48,188 nucleotides of DNA from Caldilineaceae bacterium SB0661_bin_32 (GTDB taxonomy: Bacteria; Chloroflexota; Anaerolineae; Caldilineales; Caldilineaceae): contig VXMH01000075.1 in assembly GCA_009841235.1 (NCBI GenBank), positions 1-48,188 of the forward strand, in the 5' to 3' direction. The translations under genes and the position numbers were made by a program. How positions within the stretch are numbered: the stretch's first letter is position 1; each line of letters starts with the position of its first letter. Below the pieces are notes generated by a model that ran no database searches, was not told the DNA's origin, and was given only the letters and a program-made list of their open reading frames with translations. Below, piece after piece: positions 15,535-23,771 of this stretch.

Positions 15535-16859
15535 CAATTGTCCTCCAAGATCGCTTGGCGGATATTCCCAAGAAAAGGAATGGCACCATAGCGTCCTTGG
15601 ATGTAGTCCCTTTCGAAGGGCGCATCGTTATCAATCTTAAACTCAACCAATGAGTAGAGATGCGAGGCTCCATAGTGATCCTTTTCAGTGAACCAGATCT
15701 GGTCACGGCGCAGCAACTGATGACTCAAGAGATTAGTGTCTTGCGTGACAAATATCAGTTGGGCGTGGTTAGTGTTCCAGTCCGGATCGTTGAAGAGATT
15801 GACAATTTCACGAGTAAGCAATGGATGCAAACGAGCGTCAAGCTCGTCAACGAAGAGAACCTTTCCTTTCTCTAGAGTATCCAGGAGGGGTCCAGATAGG
15901 GCGAACAGTTTCTGCGTGCCTTGGGACTCGTGTTCGTCCATGGTAAACAGACTTTCGCCGACAATATTGCCTTCATCATCATACTGACGATGTATCGTAT
16001 GAATGCTTACACGTTCGAATTCAGTATCCTCGGCATGCTCCCCTCGCTGAATCCTAATTACTCCAGTCTGCCTCGGATGAAAATCAGTGCTCTCCTGGAT
16101 TATCGCCAGTTGGATACCATCTATGCCGAGATCCAAGCTTCGAACAAGCTCCTCTATTTTTTCCGACGCTTCGCCCTTACGCATTTGACTGATAGTGAAA
16201 GGCAACAGACTGCGATCGGAGAGCCCTCGCAATGAGTTGCATGTCCTAAACCACTTCAAAACAGTTTGTGCTATCGCACCCGCAAATAGGGCCACTACAG
16301 ACAGAAACAGCACATTAGATCTGGTCTTATTCTTCAGATCCAGTCCTTCAGCTTCGAACTCATCACCTATGATGATGTCATCCCATTCACGCTTAAATAG
16401 AACAATGTCATCATGGTCATCTTCTATGAGTTTGGGCGTTCGAATGGTCGGCACGAGATGCAACCATTCAGCAACTACTCGCTCTGCATTTACCTCGAAT
16501 CCGTAGCGGTAGTGTTGTTCTTCAGCAATGAACACGACCTCAAAGAAAGAAGGTTCTGTGTCGGTTTCGGTGCTGAGTCGAAAGGGTTCGACATCGATTC
16601 CCTCGTCCACTTCACTGATGTTAGAGGAAGTCATGACGAAACGCCGCATGAAATTTATTGCGGCGACGAGATTGCTTTTCCCGCTTGCGTTTGCGCCGTA
16701 AATTGCTGCGCTCGTCAGAAGGTTGACGTCTCCAGGCGCCGGAAATTGGTTCCTTTCATCCAATTTTGCGCCTCCAGCTTTGATCGGACTGGCTACCATA
16801 CTGAAGGTGACTTCGTCGCGAAAAGACCGGTAGTTGGCGACGCTAAATTCAATTAACAT
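15534..16859 (-). CDS. rloA: RloA-like AAA/ABC-type ATPase
   Basis: A 441-residue SMC/ABC-like ATPase of the AAA_15/AAA_21 type. Walker A is GANASGKS (residues 55-62), following the usual FSVANYRSFRDEVTFSM start. Walker B is KVLFVDELDARLHPLLT, and a switch-like QLIFVTQDTNLL follows. Such ATPases partner with RloB and, by analogy to other ATPase-TOPRIM pairs, may sense phage and release or activate the nuclease. The ATG at 16859 is preceded by GGAAGTG. Base composition is lower in GC than neighbouring metabolic genes, which is consistent with acquisition by transfer. It probably has its own promoter in the 122-base gap upstream, but none is convincing. Confidence 0.85.
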   Translation of the reverse strand: MLIEFSVANYRSFRDEVTFSMVASPIKAGGAKLDERNQFPAPGDVNLLTSAAIYGANASGKSNLVAAINFMRRFVMTSSNISEVDEGIDVEPFRLSTETDTEPSFFEVVFIAEEQHYRYGFEVNAERVVAEWLHLVPTIRTPKLIEDDHDDIVLFKREWDDIIIGDEFEAEGLDLKNKTRSNVLFLSVVALFAGAIAQTVLKWFRTCNSLRGLSDRSLLPFTISQMRKGEASEKIEELVRSLDLGIDGIQLAIIQESTDFHPRQTGVIRIQRGEHAEDTEFERVSIHTIHRQYDDEGNIVGESLFTMDEHESQGTQKLFALSGPLLDTLEKGKVLFVDELDARLHPLLTREIVNLFNDPDWNTNHAQLIFVTQDTNLLSHQLLRRDQIWFTEKDHYGASHLYSLVEFKIDNDAPFERDYIQGRYGAIPFLGNIRQAILEDN

Positions 16860-16955
16860 GTTTCACTTCCAATGTACTTACAAGAGAAATCACAAGAATT
16901 ACATGGGTAACTCAATTTTATCCTTAAATTCACCAGCCTTGAAAAGAGGAGGATA

Positions 16956-16975
16956 GGGGAGTCTCTCTGCTCCCC
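16956..16975 (-). terminator. Weak terminator after the NHL-propeller gene
   Basis: GGGGAG and CTCCCC pair around an 8-base loop just past the stop at 16982. On the minus strand a pyrimidine-rich run (TATCCTCCTCTTTTC) follows rather than a pure T-run. It may separate the NHL gene from rloA. Confidence 0.35.
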
Positions 16976-16981
16976 CGACCC

Positions 16982-17842
16982 TTAAAGCCGGCGGAACTTT
17001 TGGAGGCCGTCGTCGACCTGGACCTGGCCGACGTAGAGGTCGCGGTGGGAGTCGGCCCAGATGCCGTGGGGGCAGGCTTTGAATTCGCCCGGCTTGTCGC
17101 TGGGCTGGGCGCCGCCCCAGTGGCTGAGGAGTTCGCCGTCGAGGGTCCAGACGCTGACGCGCTGCTCCAGTTCGGCGACGTAGACGATCTCGCCATCCGG
17201 GTCGAAATAGATGGTATCCGGTTTGAGGAGGCCGGTGCGTTCTTCGAGAAAGTTGCCGTCGGTGTCGAAGAGCTGGATGCGGTCATTGGTGCGGTCGCAG
17301 ACCCAGACGCGATCGTCTTTGTCGAGGCGGACACAGTGGGAGAGGGTGAACTGGCTGGGCCCTTCGCCCCAGTCGCCCCAGGAGAGGATGTGTTCGCCGG
17401 CGGCTGAGTACTTGTGGACGCGGGCGTTGTCGTAGCCGTCGGAGATGAACAGGTCTCCATTGGAGGCGACGGCCAGGTCGGTGGGCAGGCGGAACGGTTC
17501 GCCGGGCGCGCCCTCCTGGCCGGGCGTGCCGATGGTCATGTCCAGCTCGCCTTGGGCGTTGAACTTGAAGATGCAGTGGGTCTCGCGTTCGGTGCACCAG
17601 ACGTTGTCCTCACCGTCGATGAAGATCCCGTGGGCATCCTCGATGACATCTTCGCCCCAGGAGGCAAGAAAGTTGCCGTCGCGATCGAAGACGACGAGGG
17701 GATGCTCGCTGCGTGAATAGACAAAGACGCGGTCCTGGGAGTCGCAGGCTACTGCGGCTACCCAGCCGAACTGCCAACCTGCAGGCAGTTTGGCCCAGTT
17801 TTCAACTACTTCGTACTGATAGGCGCCGGTTCCGAACGGCAT
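16982..17842 (-). CDS. NHL-repeat beta-propeller protein (amidating-lyase-like)
   Basis: A 286-residue protein made of repeated blades such as DRVFVYSR, DNVWCTERETHCIFKF, GDLFISDGYDNARVHKY and DRVWVCDRTNDRIQLF, giving a six-bladed NHL propeller. Bacterial members are often annotated as peptidyl-alpha-hydroxyglycine alpha-amidating lyase family, though activity is rarely shown. There is no signal peptide. The start is fixed by AAAGGAG before ATG 17842. It lies 99 bases downstream of the dehydrogenase gene and is likely co-transcribed with it. Confidence 0.82.
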   Translation of the reverse strand: MPFGTGAYQYEVVENWAKLPAGWQFGWVAAVACDSQDRVFVYSRSEHPLVVFDRDGNFLASWGEDVIEDAHGIFIDGEDNVWCTERETHCIFKFNAQGELDMTIGTPGQEGAPGEPFRLPTDLAVASNGDLFISDGYDNARVHKYSAAGEHILSWGDWGEGPSQFTLSHCVRLDKDDRVWVCDRTNDRIQLFDTDGNFLEERTGLLKPDTIYFDPDGEIVYVAELEQRVSVWTLDGELLSHWGGAQPSDKPGEFKACPHGIWADSHRDLYVGQVQVDDGLQKFRRL

Positions 17843-17941
17843 GGCAATCTCCTTTGCCTGGTTGAGACCCGCCGCGGGTGCGGCGTGGATTTGGATTCCT
17901 GTGCAACGCCTGAGCGTGAGAACATTTCGCGCTGCGGTTTT

Positions 17942-19000
17942 CTAATCATCCCACGCCTTGACGGCGATCTTGATCACTTGCTCATCCCCGAGGCGATAGG
18001 TGCCGTCCAGGGCGTGGAAACCGTCGCCTACGCGTTCGAGAGGCAGCTTATGACTGACCATGTCGCCGTAGGGGAACTCGTTTTTCTCGAGAATGGGCAG
18101 GCCGCGCACGAAGTGTTCGTAGGCACTGCCCCAGACGGCCTCGAAGGTCAGATTTTTGCGCATCAGGAGCTGGTTGATGTTGAAGTCGATGGAGCCCATA
18201 TCGACGAAATGGCCGACCTCCACGTAGGTGCCGCTGTGACGCAGGTAGCCCAACCCTTCCGGTGTGGCGGCCAGGAATCCGGAGCATTCAAATACAATGT
18301 CGGCGCCGCGCTTCAGCGGTGTGTGCCAGAAGACCTGCTCGGTCCGCTCTTCAACGCTGGTTACATCTTCAATGTTGATGGTGACGTCGGCGCCGAACTC
18401 CTTTGCGAGTTCAAGGCGTCTGGCGGGGCCGCCCACGACGATGATGTTGGCCGCGCCCATCTGTTTGGCGCAGAGGAGGGTAACGAGGCCGATGGCTCCG
18501 CTGCCCTGAACGACGACGGTATCGCCCAGCTGCACTTTGCCGCGCATAGCGGCGTGGACACCGATTGTGTAGGGTTCGGTCAGCACGGCGACTTCGGGCG
18601 TGCAGTCGGTCTTGAGCATGCAGGTATTTTCGAAGCCCAGGTAGATATAATCGGCAAATCCGCCGTAGAAGTGGGGGGCAATGTCGGGTGTATCGTAGAA
18701 GCCGTAGGCGCCGTAGCCGCCTGTGCCCGGGGAGAAGATGACGCGGTCGCCTTCCTCGAGGGGACGGCCGATGTAGTCCTTGGCTCCACCGGCGCCGATG
18801 GCCTCGATGACGCCTACGTTTTCGTGGCCGAGGACCACTTCGCCTTGGATGCCGTTCTGCCAGTTATGCAGGTCGGTACCGCAGATACCGGCCAGTTCCT
18901 GGCGCAACAGCACTTTGCCCGGTTCAGGGTCGAGCACGGGATATTCGCGTATTTCGAAGTCCTGCCCTTGGGCGATGACCGCCCGACCAGTTTTTGCCAT
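17942..19000 (-). CDS. Zinc-type medium-chain alcohol dehydrogenase
   Basis: An MDR-superfamily NAD(P)-dependent dehydrogenase of 352 residues. Catalytic zinc ligands are visible as Cys in GICGTDLH and His-Glu in LGHENVG; the cofactor loop is VVQGSGAIGLVTL. The segment that normally holds the four structural-zinc cysteines is instead IFSPGTGGYGAYGFYD with no Cys, so only the catalytic zinc is expected. AGGAG precedes ATG 19000. Substrate is probably a polyol or sugar-derived alcohol, by analogy only. Upstream, 19001-19420 holds no gene. Confidence 0.88.
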   Translation of the reverse strand: MAKTGRAVIAQGQDFEIREYPVLDPEPGKVLLRQELAGICGTDLHNWQNGIQGEVVLGHENVGVIEAIGAGGAKDYIGRPLEEGDRVIFSPGTGGYGAYGFYDTPDIAPHFYGGFADYIYLGFENTCMLKTDCTPEVAVLTEPYTIGVHAAMRGKVQLGDTVVVQGSGAIGLVTLLCAKQMGAANIIVVGGPARRLELAKEFGADVTINIEDVTSVEERTEQVFWHTPLKRGADIVFECSGFLAATPEGLGYLRHSGTYVEVGHFVDMGSIDFNINQLLMRKNLTFEAVWGSAYEHFVRGLPILEKNEFPYGDMVSHKLPLERVGDGFHALDGTYRLGDEQVIKIAVKAWDD

Positions 19001-19285
19001 GGTACTTTCTCCTGCTATCAGTTGCGTGAATTCTGGTAGCCCTGTTCATTCTCTCCGCTGGTGCGGTGCGGCGGGGACAGGGAAGGCATTGCGGGGTTGA
19101 GAAATGAATGTTGAACAGATTGTTGTAACGGCGCCGACCGGGAAGATCCGTACCCAAGGGTTGGGCGTAAGTATACTACAGTCATTGGCCGAGCGATAGT
19201 CCTTTTATGGGATTATACAGGGCGGTGGCGGCGGACGTTGGGGAAGGAATCGAAGATGTAGGCAGCGTTAAGGTTTAACCGGGGC

Positions 19286-19308
19286 GGGGCACCTGCAAGG
19301 GGAACCCC
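19286..19308. repeat. Degenerate short repeat related to the 37.5 kb copy
   Basis: A GGGGCACCTGCAAGGGG segment followed by AACCCC resembles the hairpin-forming unit at 37486-37514 (GGGCACC..CAAGGG..CCCC). It sits in the 420-base gap between the dehydrogenase and the small ORF at 19421; nothing else is recognised in that gap. Confidence 0.4.
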
Positions 19309-19420
19309 AATGGGTATTGGGGTGGGGGAAACAGCAGGGATGGCAAACAGGAGGAGGCGGGTGGGCGTGCTACAATGGGGGCCTGTTTCGTGAAGGGTTG
19401 ACGACGTTGGGGGGTGTCAG

Positions 19421-19687
19421 GTGTCAGGATCAGGAGAAGCGAGGCGGTCGGCGGCAGGGCGGGTGCAGGCGGAACGGGAGAAAGAGTTCGGGGCGGCTCG
19501 GGAGCGGTTGGAGGCTGAGAGGAAGCGCATACAGGCGGAGATCAGCAGCTATCCGACGCCGATTGCGGGTTGTGATGAGCAGTTCAACTATCTGCTGGAA
19601 CGGCGGTCGCAGGTGCGGCGTGAACTGGCGCGGTTGGTGGAGGAGGAGAGCTTGCGGCGGGGGGCGCAGCGCGGCGAGAGGGTGTAG
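19421..19687 (+). CDS. Small hypothetical protein, coiled-coil rich
   Basis: An 88-residue frame starting at GTG 19421 with a G-rich site just upstream. Residues about 14-40 are a charged heptad-like helix (AEREKEFGAARERLEAERK), followed by SSYPTPIAGCDEQFNYLLE and another charged helix. The regular charge pattern and the PTPIAGCD segment read as real protein. There is no known function. It is convergent with lexA, whose stop lies 164 bases downstream. Confidence 0.55.
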   Translation: MSGSGEARRSAAGRVQAEREKEFGAARERLEAERKRIQAEISSYPTPIAGCDEQFNYLLERRSQVRRELARLVEEESLRRGAQRGERV

Positions 19688-19850
19688 CGCGAGCGGTTCC
19701 GGGGGTGGAAGCGGGATGAGCAGGCCGCACCATTGCCGGCGCAGCCGGGGGATGGGCGGCGCAGCTGGGGACGGGCGGTTGCGGCAAGTGGTATGCGGGG
19801 CGCGGATTAGACGCGCAGCACTACAGGCCCTTATTGGCAGGCGGCCAAAG

Positions 19851-20543
19851 TTATTCCAGCTGACGGATTACTGAGACCACTTTGCCCTTGACGCTCACGT
19901 CTGCGGCTGGCAGAAACATTTCCGGATAGCTGGGATTGGCCGGGCGCAGTCTGACCTGGTCCCCTTCGAGAAAGAAATGCTTGAGTGTGGTTTCGTTCTG
20001 CGTGTCGATCCAGGCAGCGACCATTTCACCGTTTTCGGCGCGCTCCTGATGGCGGAGGATGACGATATCTCCGTCGAGGACGCTGGCGTCGATCATGGAG
20101 TCGCCCTGGACGCGGAGAGCGTAGAGTTGGTCAGGGTTGCGATAGAGGGTCTCGTTGAGTTCGAGCCATTCGTCGGCAGTGAAGTGATCGGTGGTCTCGA
20201 CCTGGATTGGCTCGCCGGCGGCGATATAGCCGAGGACGGGCACCTGGAAGAAGCTGAAGGCGGAGCCGTCGCCGCCCTGGTGGGAAGCGGGCGCGCCGGC
20301 CAGGTCGTCGGCAAGCCCTGCTTCCTGCAGTCCGGCCCAGTCGAGACTCAGACCCCGGCTCACTTCCTTATCGCGTTTAATCAGCCTATCCTGCTCCAGT
20401 TTGGTGAGGTTGTACTTGACGACAGAGGTGCTGGATATATCGCAGGCGCTCCCGATGTCGCGGATAGAAGGCGGGTAGTTATTTTCTTCGACAAATTCGG
20501 CGATAAAGGCGAGCATCTTCTTTCGGCGTTCGGTGAGTTTCAT
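19851..20543 (-). CDS. lexA: LexA, SOS-response repressor with self-cleavage domain
   Basis: LexA represses DNA-damage genes and cleaves itself when RecA is activated. The winged-helix domain is at residues 1-65 (KLTERRKKMLAFI, PPSIRDIGSACDISSTSVVKYN). The cleavage site is Ala109-Gly110 (GYIAAGEP), with catalytic Ser149 (GDSM) and Lys188 (TTLKHF). The linker is longer than usual, giving 230 residues. ATG 20543 is preceded by AGGAG. Its own promoter carries a putative LexA site (20663-20674), so it is probably autoregulated, and the same sequence lies in the ssb promoter. Confidence 0.96.
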   Translation of the reverse strand: MKLTERRKKMLAFIAEFVEENNYPPSIRDIGSACDISSTSVVKYNLTKLEQDRLIKRDKEVSRGLSLDWAGLQEAGLADDLAGAPASHQGGDGSAFSFFQVPVLGYIAAGEPIQVETTDHFTADEWLELNETLYRNPDQLYALRVQGDSMIDASVLDGDIVILRHQERAENGEMVAAWIDTQNETTLKHFFLEGDQVRLRPANPSYPEMFLPAADVSVKGKVVSVIRQLE

Positions 20544-20653
20544 TGTCTTGCTCCTGTAAGGTTGATGGATGCGCCATCACGACGCAACGTGTACACCGGT
20601 TGACGGCTGACGATTATCCCAATTTCCACGGGTAATTCCCAAACCATATCCCA

Positions 20654-20682
20654 ATTATACAAGAACATCTGTGCGGTGTCAA
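20654..20682 (-). promoter_or_regulatory. Consensus sigma-70 promoter of lexA
   Basis: On the minus strand TTGACA (20682-20677), exactly 17 bases, then TATAAT (20659-20654). Both hexamers are perfect, which is typical of a promoter held down by a repressor. The spacer contains the putative LexA operator. Confidence 0.88.
20663..20674. promoter_or_regulatory. Putative LexA operator in the lexA promoter
   Basis: GAACATCTGTGC lies between the -35 and -10 hexamers. It differs from the Gram-positive-type SOS core GAAC-N4-GTTC at one position and matches GAACATTTGTAC in the ssb promoter (27690-27701) at 10 of 12. Upstream, 20683-20985 shows no gene or further signal. Confidence 0.7.
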
Positions 20683-20985
20683 GTCTTTCAGCGCACGAAT
20701 GTTTTGGATGAAGGGCGAGTAAGGGAGAAAGGGCTGATGAAGCTTAGTTGCTGGCGTGGGCTTCACATTTCGACCAGGAGCGGTTGCAGAAGATATTCCT
20801 CGTTCACGGCGAGCCGGAGGGGGCAGGCGCTTTGGCGGAAGGATTGCGGGAACAGGGCCGAAGCGATGTCGTCGCGCCTATTTTGCACCAGACGTTCGAG
20901 CTTTGAGCGGCAACAGGAGCAGAGAGGGGAGCGGTCATTGAAGCGCTCGTCCCGGCTTCCTCCTCTGAGCCGCCCGCTGCATCTG

Positions 20986-21855
20986 TCAGCAGCCCGCCAG
21001 GAAGCGGGCGCCGTGTAGAATTCCCCACTTTTCAGACTCTTCGGCGCCGTTGAAGTTGGAATCCTCCAGTTCGATGGAAACTGCGCCGCCGTAGCCGTTC
21101 TCCGCGAGGATGCGCAGACCTTCACCCCAGCGGAAGAGGCCCTGACCCGGTATGGTGTAGCGCCAGCTGTGTGCGCCGAAGGCGATGCGTTCGGCGAAGG
21201 TGGCCGGCTGCTCGTGGCCGTAGACATACATGTTTTCTTCGAGGATTTCGGTATCTTTTCCGTGGACGTGATGGACGCGATCGACGAATTCCGTCAGGAA
21301 GCGGAGGGGGTCGATGCCCATGCGGATGAGATGTGAAGGGTCGTAGTTCACGCTCATGGAGGGTGAGGGCACGTCGCGGAAGAAGGCGCGGTAGGTTTCG
21401 GGCGTGCAGCAGAGAGCGCCTGGGCCGGGCCAGCCTTCGATGACGTAGTGGGAGCCGCTTTCCTCAAGGACGCCTGCCAGGGCGGCGAAGCTTTCGACCA
21501 TGTAGCCGTAGTTTTCGAGGCGCGGGAGGGCGGGATCTTCGGGCAGCATAACGGCGAAGAAATTCTGGGGGCCACTGGCGGTGCAGGCGCGAATGCATTC
21601 GCTGTTGCGGGCGAGGGCTTCGGCTCTGCGGGCGGGGTCGGCGGCGATCATGCCTTTGTTGTCGGGCAGGTCGATGGAGCCGATGCGCAGGCCCGCATTG
21701 GAGACCGCTCCTAAGGCGCTCTCGGGATCGGTAGTCAGATCGACTGCTTCCAGTCTGTTTTCTACGGCCCATTCCAGGAGGGAGGGGATATCCCGGTTCC
21801 AATTGGCGTTGACCTGGCGGAAGCCGATGGGGAAGTTGCCTGTTCGCGTTTTCAT
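20986..21855 (-). CDS. Sugar phosphate isomerase/epimerase-like TIM-barrel protein
   Basis: A 289-residue xylose-isomerase-like TIM barrel (AP endonuclease 2 family). Metal-site candidates are in HYVIEGWPG, SVNYDPSHL, VHHVHGKD and SIELEDSNF, the Glu-Asp-His-Glu pattern of this fold. ATG 21855 follows AAAGGA and is preferred over the longer frame reaching 22032. Such proteins epimerise or isomerise sugars and related polyols. It is the last gene of a same-strand run from the M24 peptidase, lying 100 bases after the sulfurtransferase. Confidence 0.85.
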   Translation of the reverse strand: MKTRTGNFPIGFRQVNANWNRDIPSLLEWAVENRLEAVDLTTDPESALGAVSNAGLRIGSIDLPDNKGMIAADPARRAEALARNSECIRACTASGPQNFFAVMLPEDPALPRLENYGYMVESFAALAGVLEESGSHYVIEGWPGPGALCCTPETYRAFFRDVPSPSMSVNYDPSHLIRMGIDPLRFLTEFVDRVHHVHGKDTEILEENMYVYGHEQPATFAERIAFGAHSWRYTIPGQGLFRWGEGLRILAENGYGGAVSIELEDSNFNGAEESEKWGILHGARFLAGC

Positions 21856-21955
21856 TGGGAAGGTCCTTTGGAATCGGTTGCATGCGTCCGCTACACAGAG
21901 ACAGACGAAGGCAGTTCGCTGTATCTTCTCTTGCGCCGGTCCTTCAACGCCTTGT

Positions 21956-22837
21956 CTACCCCTGTGAGGTAGGCCGGGCGGGATCTGTGATCCAGTCGCT
22001 CCAGGAGCCGGGGTAGAGGCGGGCTTCGCCAATGCCGGCGTGCTTGAGGGCGAGGGCGTTATGGCAGGCAGAGACGCCGGAACCGCAGTAGAAGATCACT
22101 TCGGACGGGGGCCTGTTGCCCATCAGTTCGCTGAACCGGGCGGCCAGTTCGGCAGGATCGCGGAAGAGGCCGTCGTGCAGATTGCCGGTGTGGGGCAGAT
22201 TGGAGGCGCCGGGGATATGGCCTCCGATGGGATCGTGCGTTTCATTCTCGCCGCGGAAGCGGTCTGCGGCGCGGGCGTCGATGACGAGTGCGCCGCCGCT
22301 GGCGGTCTTGGCCAGCATCTCGGCCGCATCGACGACCAGCTCGGGGCGGGGGCTGGCGCTGAAGCTGCCGGGTTGCGAAGACTCCACGCCGCTGCGGGTT
22401 GGCAGACCGGCGGCGGTCCAGGCGTCCCAGCCGCCGTCGAGGACCGCGGCGGCCTCGTGGCCGACCCAGCGCAGCATCCACCACATGCGGGAGGCCATGC
22501 TGCCGCCGCTGGCGTCGTAGAGGGCGACCTGGGCGTTGTTGCTGATGCCGAGGCGGGCGAGGGTAAGGGCGAATTCGTGTGGGTCGGGCAGGGGGTGACG
22601 GCCCGTGCGGCCCGGCAGGATGGGCCCGGACATATCTTCGTCGAGGTGGGCGTAGGCCGCGCCGGGAATATGGCTGTGGATGTAGGCGCGGCGGCCGGCT
22701 TCGGTGTCGCCGAGGTCGAATCGGCAGTCTACGATACGCAGATTGCTTGTGTCAGAGTCATCTGTTGCAGCGAGAGCGTTCGCCAGCTGGGAGCAACTGA
22801 TGAGTGTGCGGAACTGCCGCTCCTGTTCGTTCGCCAT
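21956..22837 (-). CDS. Two-domain sulfurtransferase (rhodanese/3-mercaptopyruvate type)
   Basis: A 293-residue tandem rhodanese. The active loop is CGSGVSA with Cys251 in the second domain, close to the CGSGVTA of mercaptopyruvate sulfurtransferases rather than the CRKGVT of thiosulfate rhodanese. The first domain has the usual inactive DASGGSMASRMWW. ATG 22837 is preceded by AGGAG; the frame extends further upstream but without signals. It is 108 bases downstream of lutC. It would transfer sulfane sulfur to a thiol or cyanide acceptor in the cytoplasm. Confidence 0.9.
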   Translation of the reverse strand: MANEQERQFRTLISCSQLANALAATDDSDTSNLRIVDCRFDLGDTEAGRRAYIHSHIPGAAYAHLDEDMSGPILPGRTGRHPLPDPHEFALTLARLGISNNAQVALYDASGGSMASRMWWMLRWVGHEAAAVLDGGWDAWTAAGLPTRSGVESSQPGSFSASPRPELVVDAAEMLAKTASGGALVIDARAADRFRGENETHDPIGGHIPGASNLPHTGNLHDGLFRDPAELAARFSELMGNRPPSEVIFYCGSGVSACHNALALKHAGIGEARLYPGSWSDWITDPARPTSQG

Positions 22838-22945
22838 GTCAACAACTCCTTTTGGGATACTCAGAGGGGCACCGGGACGCATCGAGCCGGGACACTGCCT
22901 GTTCGAGTTGCAGTCCCGTTCACCCACGAAGATTGACAGTCGAAT

Positions 22946-23710
22946 CTACTGTTGCGAGTCATCGAAGAGGATGGCATGGACGACTTTGGGGCCATGGACG
23001 CCCATGGTCAGGTTGCCTTCGAGGTCGGCGGATTTGCTGGGGCCGGTGATGATGGAAAGGTTGCGGCTGTCGCGCACATAGGCGTCCAGTTTTCCGGCGT
23101 GACGCATTTGGGCGAGCCAGTCTTCACCGGTGGCGAATAGCCTGCTGAACGGGATCACGACCAGGTGTCGAAAGGGTGTCAGACTGGCGGCGCGGGCGTT
23201 GGCGCCGCGGCCGCCGACGACAAAGGAACCTGTGCTGGCGAAGGCGGCTTCGACCGTGGTGATACCGGCCCGGACCTTGCGGATGTGTTCGCGCTGCCGG
23301 GGATCGTGCAGGTCGGTCGGTTCGATCAGCTTGAATCCCACGTCCTTCAGAATGAGGGGCAACCCTTCGATCTGAAGCTGGTCCAATGGCCAGCAGAGGA
23401 CCTCCCAGTCCTCGGGGCGTTCGGGGTCGGTGGTCTTGCGGGCCGACTGCTCCTCCTCCAGCCACAGTTGCAGGCGCGAGACGACGGACAGCCGAGCTTC
23501 GGTCACGGTCTCCAGCAGTTCGCAACTGCCTTTGACGGCGTGCAGCTCCTGGGCGAAGCGTTGGGCCTGCGCCCAGATATGGCCGGGGGCGTGGGTTACG
23601 GTCATGCGTTCGGCGTGAGTCAGCGGTTCGCTCTGCGCGGGTGGAAAGGGAAGATGGGGCTGTCGCAGGGTCTCACGCAGACGGGCCAGAGTTGTATCAC
23701 GAACGCTCAT
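22946..23710 (-). CDS. lutC: LUD-domain protein, LutC-like lactate utilization subunit
   Basis: A 254-residue LUD protein with the signature TGPSKSADLEGNLTMGVHGP near the C-terminus. LutC works with LutA and LutB to oxidise L-lactate to pyruvate through iron-sulfur clusters. ATG 23710 (MSVRDTTLARL) matches family starts; the open frame runs on upstream into lutB. The gap to lutB is 61 bases. The three genes occur in the order A-B-C on the minus strand. Confidence 0.9.
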   Translation of the reverse strand: MSVRDTTLARLRETLRQPHLPFPPAQSEPLTHAERMTVTHAPGHIWAQAQRFAQELHAVKGSCELLETVTEARLSVVSRLQLWLEEEQSARKTTDPERPEDWEVLCWPLDQLQIEGLPLILKDVGFKLIEPTDLHDPRQREHIRKVRAGITTVEAAFASTGSFVVGGRGANARAASLTPFRHLVVIPFSRLFATGEDWLAQMRHAGKLDAYVRDSRNLSIITGPSKSADLEGNLTMGVHGPKVVHAILFDDSQQ

Positions 23711-23771
23711 GTGTCTTAAGTCCAATACGCAGCGTGCGACGGCTGCCGACTGTGGTGATCGGGAGGCGTTC

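Noticed and set aside
19113..19124. GAAC...GTTG as a third LexA operator
   Set aside because: The half-sites are five bases apart instead of four and it is not next to a promoter of a repair gene.
20671..21018. 115-codon plus-strand ORF next to lexA
   Set aside because: It starts inside the lexA promoter, overlaps the antiparallel isomerase gene and is Arg/Ser-rich without motifs.
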